A stretch of 64,000 nt of DNA from Zygaena filipendulae (taxonomy: Eukaryota > Arthropoda > Insecta > Lepidoptera > Zygaenidae). The notes under the pieces are model-generated. The model was not told where the DNA came from. It made no database searches and saw nothing but the letters and a program-made list of their open reading frames with translations. This document shows, one piece after another, positions 48,601-57,600 of the stretch; position 1 is the first letter of the stretch, and the number at the start of each line of letters is the position of its first letter. The translations under genes and the position numbers were made by a program. Location of the stretch: NCBI GenBank assembly GCA_907165275.2, contig OU015649.1, forward strand, positions 12,988,001 through 13,052,000, given 5' to 3'.

Positions 48601-51600
48601 ATAAATCAGCTCGCTGACTATAGTATCACTTAGCATGAACCTAGGTCAGTGATATTTCTCTCAACCTCGGTGCAGTGAAAGATTACTGACCCGTAAAGTG
48701 AGAGGTGTCTAGCTGTTTATAGCGTTTGATCTGTGACGATCGTGTGAATCACATCATTCACTGGTCTAAGCAAATCACAAAGGTATTCTAGTTTGAACTT
48801 TATTTTATTGTGTGTCATTAGTTGGCCATTGGTGGCCATTGCAATTAGCCTAAGTTGAAAATCTACCGAAAATTGCGATGTAAGTAGGTATTAAAGACTG
48901 TAAATGATAGGCGATGATCGGCTGAGCCATTGGGGCGTGAAAGCGTAACAGACAAACAGACAGACAGAGTTACCTTCGCATTTGTATTATTAGTAGGGAT
49001 TTATTTTTGATTATATATTTAGTCTTCTTAGGCATACCCCGCAACATACATTATGATAATTTACTTAGCTTTTTTACTATCTACTACTCTATTTTTACTT
49101 TTTAAATTATCTCCACTTAAATTATCTTAAGAAATGTAGATTGTGGACGGTCTTATTGGTAGTGTGAAGCCATCTCCCTTCTACGGTCGCCACTGAAAAT
49201 CAGCGTCGTGGAACTTAGTGCCACGGCATAATGCTGAGTGGTAGCCATTTTGCATGGTACCAACTATTCTAGTTTAAGACTCACGGTTGTACTTATTTTA
49301 TCTTTTTGGTATCAAATAAACTTTTTTCTATTCTATTCTATTCTATTCTAAATCTGCGTGTTCCAAGAACGCAAAAATAATTAATTGTCTGATTTTAATA
49401 AGTTTCTCTCTCCGTTTAAACATATCATTGAATTACAGAGAAATTGAACACGTTGAGTTTTCTACTGCCTATGTACTCAGATTCAAAATTTTACTTATTA
49501 TTACTTACTTATTAACCCTTAGAAACTCGTTGAAACCGGATATACTCGTAATTATACCTATACATAATTATTTCCAACCGTATGAACTTTAGTATTCCCG
49601 CATGAACTCTTTGTTTTGAAAATTAGAAAATGACACACACATGATACTGTATGTTTCTACCACTGAAATAATTGTTTTGATCGATCCTGAAGTTTCCGAG
49701 ATTAGCCCTTCCAAACGAAAATGAATTCTTTTCCTCTCTCTTTATAATACGTATATTAGTATAGATTAATCTCTACCGATCTCCACCCGGTAACATTCGG
49801 TAGTCATAGCGCCCGAGGCGACCACACCCACCCTTATCTCCCCTCTTTTGCCTCTCACACCCTCGATTCTTCGGAGCAAATCAACCGGAATAATTGCCCC
49901 ACCCGCGGTGAATACTAAATGAAATACGTATACTTACACTAAATAATGTGAGAGTAATTACAAATGGACGCAGATAAGCAATAACATGTTAACCCACAAA
50001 GTAAAGTTACCTATTCAGAACCATTTATTGAGAGTTAGGGAACGTTTTTTAATAATGTGTTTACCTTATTACATTTAAGTATATAACTAAATACTGAACA
50101 TAAAAAATGTTGACAGAAAATAGCGCTATAATTTTAAAACACGATTTACTCAAAATTTCTCCAGTGTGGGTTAACACACTATTGCTTATCTATGTCCAAA
50201 TATGAAGTAAATAATGTTATATTATTCAAGTGATGGATATAGGTATTTCTACTACATTATGACCTCGTATAAGATAACAATGGATTTGTATATATATATT
50301 ATATAATATAATAGCTGTGTTCGCGATTTGACTCGCGTTAACTTAAGATAAAAACATTATAGTAAAATATATTCCACAGCTAATCGCTTAGATATGCAGC
50401 GTATTCCCTATGACCAACAACATTACTTGCTCATAACGAGCGTCTCAAAAATACAATGACACACGCTCCAGACACCAAAAAATTAGAAGTCAATATTCTT
50501 TATGCCACGAGACACGTTGTAAATGTATTTGAAGTGAAACTTCTTTGAGCACGAGGTGAAAACAATTTTCGTGGCGCGTTACGACGCGTTAAGACGCGAC
50601 GTGTTATGGTCATAGTGAATAAGGGCGCAGAATTTCCTATTTCTGTGTAAATTACTCGATTTATACCTACATTCGAGTCTCATCTAAAATATCTAAAAAA
50701 TAAAAAAATAAAATGACGTTCGCCATCGATGGACAGCTAGACAAATAGACACTTTAATTTGATTTATTTGTCTTGATTAATGGACCTTGTTTTAAAATTA
50801 ATTAAAGCATCTCTTCATTTTATAAAAAAAGGTAACTGATTCTATTGTTGTTGGCTTTAGGTATTGATTGCTAAAATTTACTTTGTGTTGCCATCAAAAG
50901 CCCGAAGAGTACTTTTTTCACTGTAGGTAACACAATCAATCAATCAATGTCCATGTTTATCATAAACCATTTATTCAGTGGCCCACTAATGAATTAAAGT
51001 TGTGTGCTTTATTCAAAGGTTTTTGTAGCCGGGTGAAAAAGATAATTTCTTTTTATAGCTTACCTACTAGCTGTGCCCCGCGGTTTCCCCCGCGTTAATT
51101 TCAGAGTTCCCGCGGGAATTCCGGGATAAAAAGTATCCTATGTGTTAATTCGATGTATAAGCTATATTATTGTAAAGTTTCATTAAAATCCATTCAGTAG
51201 TTTTTGCGTGAAAGAGTAACAAACAAACATGCATCAATCCATCCATCCATACATTCTTACAAACTTTCTCGTTTATATAATATTAGTGGGATTTTAGATT
51301 TTATCGGGTCGATAGCCGTCGCGTTGGTAAGTAAAATTGACTGCTACGGCACGGTAATATAACGTGGAGCTACGCTAAGTGTCGTGGGTTCGATCCACGC
51401 ATCACGCACGCATGGGTGAATATATAAATAAGTAAGTATGGTAAGTAATTCTTATTCTTATTTTAGTTACGTTTGCCTTTTTAGCAATAAGGCCGCCCTT
51501 TGTTGCCTACTTTAGTTATTTTTCTATGTATCTTTATTATCATGGTAACAATAAAGAATATTTGATTTGATGTGATTTAATTACATATTGTGTTTACACT

Positions 51601-54600
51601 GATGGGTGTTTAGTAGCTTTTTGATTTATTTTTTATTTTGAACCGGCTAGGCGTTTCACATTAGCTTTAGATATTTTACAAAATAAATTCATAAAATAAA
51701 TATTGTAAAAAAAAAAAACATAAATCTAGTGTGCCACCGACAACGGAGCAGAACTGTAGTTTATTATTATTAATACAATAGCATAGCAATTTTTATTCAG
51801 ATTTAAAAATAAAGATATCAAAACGATCAACCGCATTTTGGACAACATTATGTTTTTAGTAACCCTAACGCGAAAAACTAATATAGTGAATCACAACGCT
51901 GGTATTCCGCGGATGCCTTAAATAAAAAAAAAAAAAAGCTACTAACCTAAGAGCGGCTTTGTCGCATGCGTCGGGCGTGTCGACGGCGGGCAAGTGTTCA
52001 GTTTCGAGGTCGAGCTGGTCCAGCTGCTCGTCGGTGGGCGCCGAGCACTCCGGCTTGCCTCGGCTCGAGGAGCGGCGGACTATCGTGAGAGCGCCTTGTT
52101 CTGTGGGGACGAACGAAACGGATTGAATCAATTCCTTTTTTAAATAACACCATAGATAATAAAACCAGTAGTTGAAATATTTTCTCCATGATCTTCGTAC
52201 GTAGAGATAGGCAGCATTATAGTTTTGTAAAATTGTGACGTATATTATGTAAGTTTACAGAATTATTCAAGCAGGGGATGTCAAACCGAAAGGGCTAAAA
52301 ACTGGCCATGGGGGCTAAGATGCGCAACACGATAAAATTTTATCGAGCCATTTTATCGATTCTCGTCGACATATTGTATCGTTTTGTCGACGAGAATCGA
52401 TAAAATGGCTCGATATAATTTTATCGTGTTGCGCATCTTAGCCCCGCATAATAACTAATGCCAGTGCCTTAAAAACTTAGATAAATAAATAGCCAAATAT
52501 TAAAAAAAACATCTATTTTCAATACTATTGTCAGTTGTTTGCTTGTATTATAATTTCTATCATGAAGTAATTATTTTATGATATTTTAAACTTCTTATAC
52601 GTTTGAAAGTAAGGTTAAAATAACACTGCTTTATAATGGTGGTTGGTCTCTCAAATAATGTTAGAACACAGAAGATAGGTATTTGAAAGACGCAAAACGC
52701 TCATGCGACTCAACAATAACGTAAAACGTAGCAAGAGTTTATCACTAATCGTAAGTCATCACCATAAGCACATGCCAACATGTGCCAAAATATAGTCCAT
52801 AAGATTTTTTAGCTACACGTAAATAAAACTAAAATAAGCATCTGTCTGTATAAAAAGTAGATGCACAGTCCCATACAAAAGTTCACTTAAAAACTGTCCA
52901 CAGTCGTGTTTACGTAGTTATAGCTGTGATTATATTGATTTGTAATTATGTAATTAAATTTGTGTTAAATGTAATGAACACATAATATTTATGCTATTTT
53001 TTTACTCCATTTCTTACGTCCATCCATCCATCCATCCATTTTTTACGTAATAAATACTAGGTATACGGTCTCATGGCCTGATTTATAAGGAATTTTTTTG
53101 ACGCTGATTGTGTATCTACTTTTAATAATATGAGATCGATGAAAATTAGTTAAAAAAAAATTTGAAAAAGAGTCTACCTGACTTTCATAGCACATTTGCT
53201 ACACCGTAGCCTATTCGTAGCAATATCGTATGCATTGAGTCATTACAATATCTATCCTGTTCTACGCCGTAGCACTAGGCTACGAACTAGTACAGACAGA
53301 AACGAAGAATTCACTAACGTATTAGAAAAATAGTGATAGGTTAAAAACGTTACATGATATTGTATTCAAAAGTATCGATTTTTAATAAATTTATCAATTA
53401 TTATTTTATGTACCTACTCACAAGTTCTGATACTAATTACCATCTTTTATGATTCACGTCCAAAATCCTCACTTATAAATTCTACCTACGCTACGTCGGT
53501 AATCAGCCGGGTGTGTCATGAATATTAAACACGTTATGGGCTAAATAAATAAAATATTAGAACCTTGTGAACCAAAGAAACTTGATTATACTGTTTTGTG
53601 TGTTAATGAAGCTTATGCGCACTTATCCCACCAAGAATTTTTTCCAGCTAACCATCATTTTGTTATCGTTAGGGATTCGCTTGTATCGATATTGACAGAA
53701 AAAAAACGTAGCTCTCAACTAACAAGTAGGTAGGTACATATTATGTGAATGTGTTATGTAAAAACTATAGCTGTGCTTCCGACTTCGATCGCGTGATCTT
53801 CGTGTGAGTTCGCCGCACGCTCTAATTTCAGAGTTCCCTCGGGAATTCCGGCATAAAAAGTACCCTATGTCCATCTCAATACTCCTGGCAACGTGTATGT
53901 AAAATTTCGTGGTGATCGATTGAGCCGTTAAGGCGTGAAACCGTAACAAACAAACAAACGAACTTTTGGATTTATAACAGTAAGGATGAAATCCGATGTC
54001 GAATTCACAAACAGAAACAAACAAAAACAAGCGGAATTCTCTAGAGCCACAAACATACACTTTAGATATCTTGGTTTAGATTACATTGATGACAAAGTGA
54101 GATATTACACATGTAGGAAACATCAAGTGAAATATCATATTTGCTTCTCTTTCCAACTAGCAATGTAAAAACCTCAGAAGTAAATTTTAACCCTCTTTCT
54201 AATGATTGTCGTATCAAAATGAAACTTTGTATTTATGTATGTACCTATATTTATGTAGTTCGGATCACAATGCAATATTATTGTAACATGGAGCTGGTCT
54301 GATGATGGAGCTGGATGGCCATGGAAACTCTGCAATTAAACGACGCAACTTTCGAGTTGGGGCTCATGATTGATATTGATATTGGTCTTTGTAAAAGTTT
54401 GCCCTATGTTTTGTACCTTATAAATAAATATACTTTAGTCCTAGATTACTTTTTAGTTCAGTTAATTTTTTAAAGAATATATTTTTTGTCTTTTTAAACA
54501 ATTCGAACTTATTTTAGTTATTTTACACCTTCCAATGACAAAACGTGACGTGAAAAATAGTTTTTTTCTTTTTCTTTTCCAACAAACCCAGCTTATCTTT

Positions 54601-57600
54601 AAGTTCAACTGTGTTTCCGGCCCGCGTCGCTAATTTCTGTTGACTCAGTCGCGTTACCATGGCAACGACGAAGGATTCCACGGAGACGGCTAATCGTATT
54701 AACGCAAAAGATTATCCCGAACGCGGTTTGAGGTTTTGCTATTGTTGTTTTGATTAATTAATTATTCATAACAATATTAATTCATTCGAAACTTAACGTA
54801 ATTCCAAAGGAGGCATTTTTGGAATTGCGTCTAAGGTGTTGTCAGTGGAAATATGAACTGCTTGAAACTCGTTGTAGAATGTAGCTTACATAATATGCTC
54901 CAGGTCAACATAAAGAATAAAATAGAAAGATTTATTTACACACAGACCACGACATAAATGATAAATACAGCAAATATGTTATTTCTATTCAAGTAGTATG
55001 ACACCAAGTTTTAACTATGTTTTAACAAGGAAGACTTCCCCGGAGAATCGTCGGTGTGGCGTCACAGGCATGGCTCATTTCTGATAAAAATGAGGATACG
55101 GGTAAGTATTTTCATTTTTCTATGATAATATGTAATAAATAAATACATAAATTTTTTTCATGTAGGTAGGTAGGTATATCTCTTTGTGAAAACAGAACTC
55201 ACATAGTCCCGGGGGCACGGCGAGTTATTATAGGTAAGATTACGGTTCATAGCCCGCGAGTTCAGGCGAGTCGTAAACTTGGAACTTTCTGAACAAATGT
55301 ATAAATAAATATGTTATTTGATCTCCAGTGGGATTCGAGACTAGCAATATTTTTTGATTTTGTATAACTATATTATAATAGACAATAAAGCTCGAAATTA
55401 CTGGAATACATACAGTCAACTAAAAAAAGTGATGTGAGAGGCGATTGAAAACTGTTTAAACAATACACAATACACATACAATGTATTTAATATTAAAAAT
55501 GTATTTAATAAATTCGAGTTATGATAATTTTGTTGTAACTACCTACTTATTGTTAAATATATTAAATATATTCGTCGAAATACTTTTCCTATTTTTTTTG
55601 TCGAAATACTTTAAAATTCTAGCCATGTAATTTTAGTTGTTATATTTTTCAAATTTAAATTAACTAGGTATTGGAAGTGATAATATTAACAAAAAAACAA
55701 CAACAACTATAGTTCTCGAAGAAATCGTGACCTTTGGTTTAAACCGGAGTTCCGAAATTCACGCGAGTGAAGCCGTGGTGAACAGCCAGCCTGGTGTGTA
55801 ATAAACAAGTACTTAGACACGATAACTTGATTGGCTGTGTATACCTACTCGTACCTACATACTTATCGCAATTCATGTGTATTAGCATTTTGATGGAGCC
55901 CTCGTGAAGCATTTCAATGACGTGGTTACTTAACCTTTGATCGGTGGATGTAAATTTTACGCCGGAAAATAATTCGTCATGACTTGAATAATATGAGCGC
56001 TCCGCTATCCGGCGGGCTGTGACGACTAATTTGACTTTTCAATGACATTTTCATGTCAAAGAACGTGCCCCGTGGTGCTAATTTCTGTACCTTTTTTCAC
56101 TTACCCATAAAGTTATCGATGGGCTATTTCTGAAAGTTTTCATTCTCTTTTTTTACGCAATATTAAGTAATTTATGTAGTAAATTTATGAGTACTGAAAA
56201 CTGAAATACTTGATTACCTACGAGGCGTGGTAGAGCCACTCTACAGTTTTTGTAATAGTTGCTATGAACATTCCGCATACATAGTACATACTCATTACTC
56301 ATGCTTTATACCCATATATTATTTATGCACTTATGCACGCATAGGAAACGGTTCAAATCGCTGATAAAATATTTGTATAATTGGTAATAATGCATTAGTG
56401 TAATATCAAATAATGGGCTAGTTGATTTTTTTTTCAGTCCGTCTTGTATATTTTAAAAAAATATTTGACACCTATTTTTTATTTTTTTACGTAATCCAAA
56501 AATAACGGCAAAGTATTGAGTTGAAATTTCACGTGACGTCACTATCCGGTTAATGACGTCACGAGCCCCCCCCACCCAAAACTTTAATGCGGTTTATCTC
56601 TGTATATTTTCAATGATTTGAAAAAGCAAAAAATAGGTTTCTTTTGTTTTTTACTTTCTAACTGACGGACTCATTAGAATTTTGACTTCCAAAAATCGTC
56701 AACATACCTATTGTGAAATTCCTTTAAAAATGTAAACTATAAATTGACATAATCCTACTAATATTATAAATGTGAAATAGTGGATGTTTGGATGTTTGTT
56801 ACTCAATCACGCAAAAACGGCTGAACGGATTTGGCATGCACGTTGTCAGGGGAGGGGTATAGAAAAGGACATAGGGTATCCCTTTTTATCCCGGAAATCC
56901 CGCGGGAACTCTGAAATTACCGCGGGTGAAACCGCGGAGCACAGCTAATCATATATATTTTATGCAATTATTACTGTCGCAGTAAAATACTATCTATTTT
57001 AAATTATGACGAGTAATAAAATTCGGTATGCAACATTCTAAGGTTTTTCGCGGACAGTAAACGACTTTTACAAAGTGTGCAAAATGTGTCTAAAATAATA
57101 TGAACTTTAAAGCTTAGTTACTATCATTTTACTGCCGCAGTCCTAAAACTGATAAGTTCTATTCATTTTATTTCACTGACCGTAAAGTGTGAAGACTGGT
57201 TTCCGAAAATTTTCTAAGACTTTTATTAAACATTTGTAAATACATATAGATTTGTAGAATTAATTTTTTTTTTGCAGAAAAATTACGCATAAATAAAATA
57301 TAGGTACCTACGTATATTTGTGAATAAAATATCATGAAATTCTCTTTGTTTGTTCGTCTTTCAATACGACGGATTAATAGAGGATCGCACTTTGTTATTT
57401 TTATAGTCGAAAGGCTAAAAAGTCTCTTTACGGCACATCGAAGAAATCCTGAAGTAATCTTGAGATTCATGGACGTGAAATATCGGGTGACAGCTCGTGG
57501 ACGACCCAGATAATAAAAAGCAATATTTATGAATTCGACGCAAGATAAAATACAAAACATAAATGCGTACGATTTTAAATACACATACATAAATATATCA

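Noticed and set aside
51361..51405. Possible tRNA gene (GGTTCGATCC box)
   Set aside because: The cloverleaf is not complete and a retroelement-type tail follows; it fits a SINE better.
54659..54757. Plus-strand frame MATTKDSTETANR... starting inside the X-box
   Set aside because: Only 32 codons, opposite strand to Pde1c, and no splice donor or homology; more likely incidental to a regulatory patch.
57168..57590. Open frame of 140 codons on the minus strand
   Set aside because: AT-rich and biased to Ile/Tyr/Phe/Lys. Part of it translates Helitron-like sequence (GCTGTCACCCGATATTTCAC complement). No recognisable domain or splice context.
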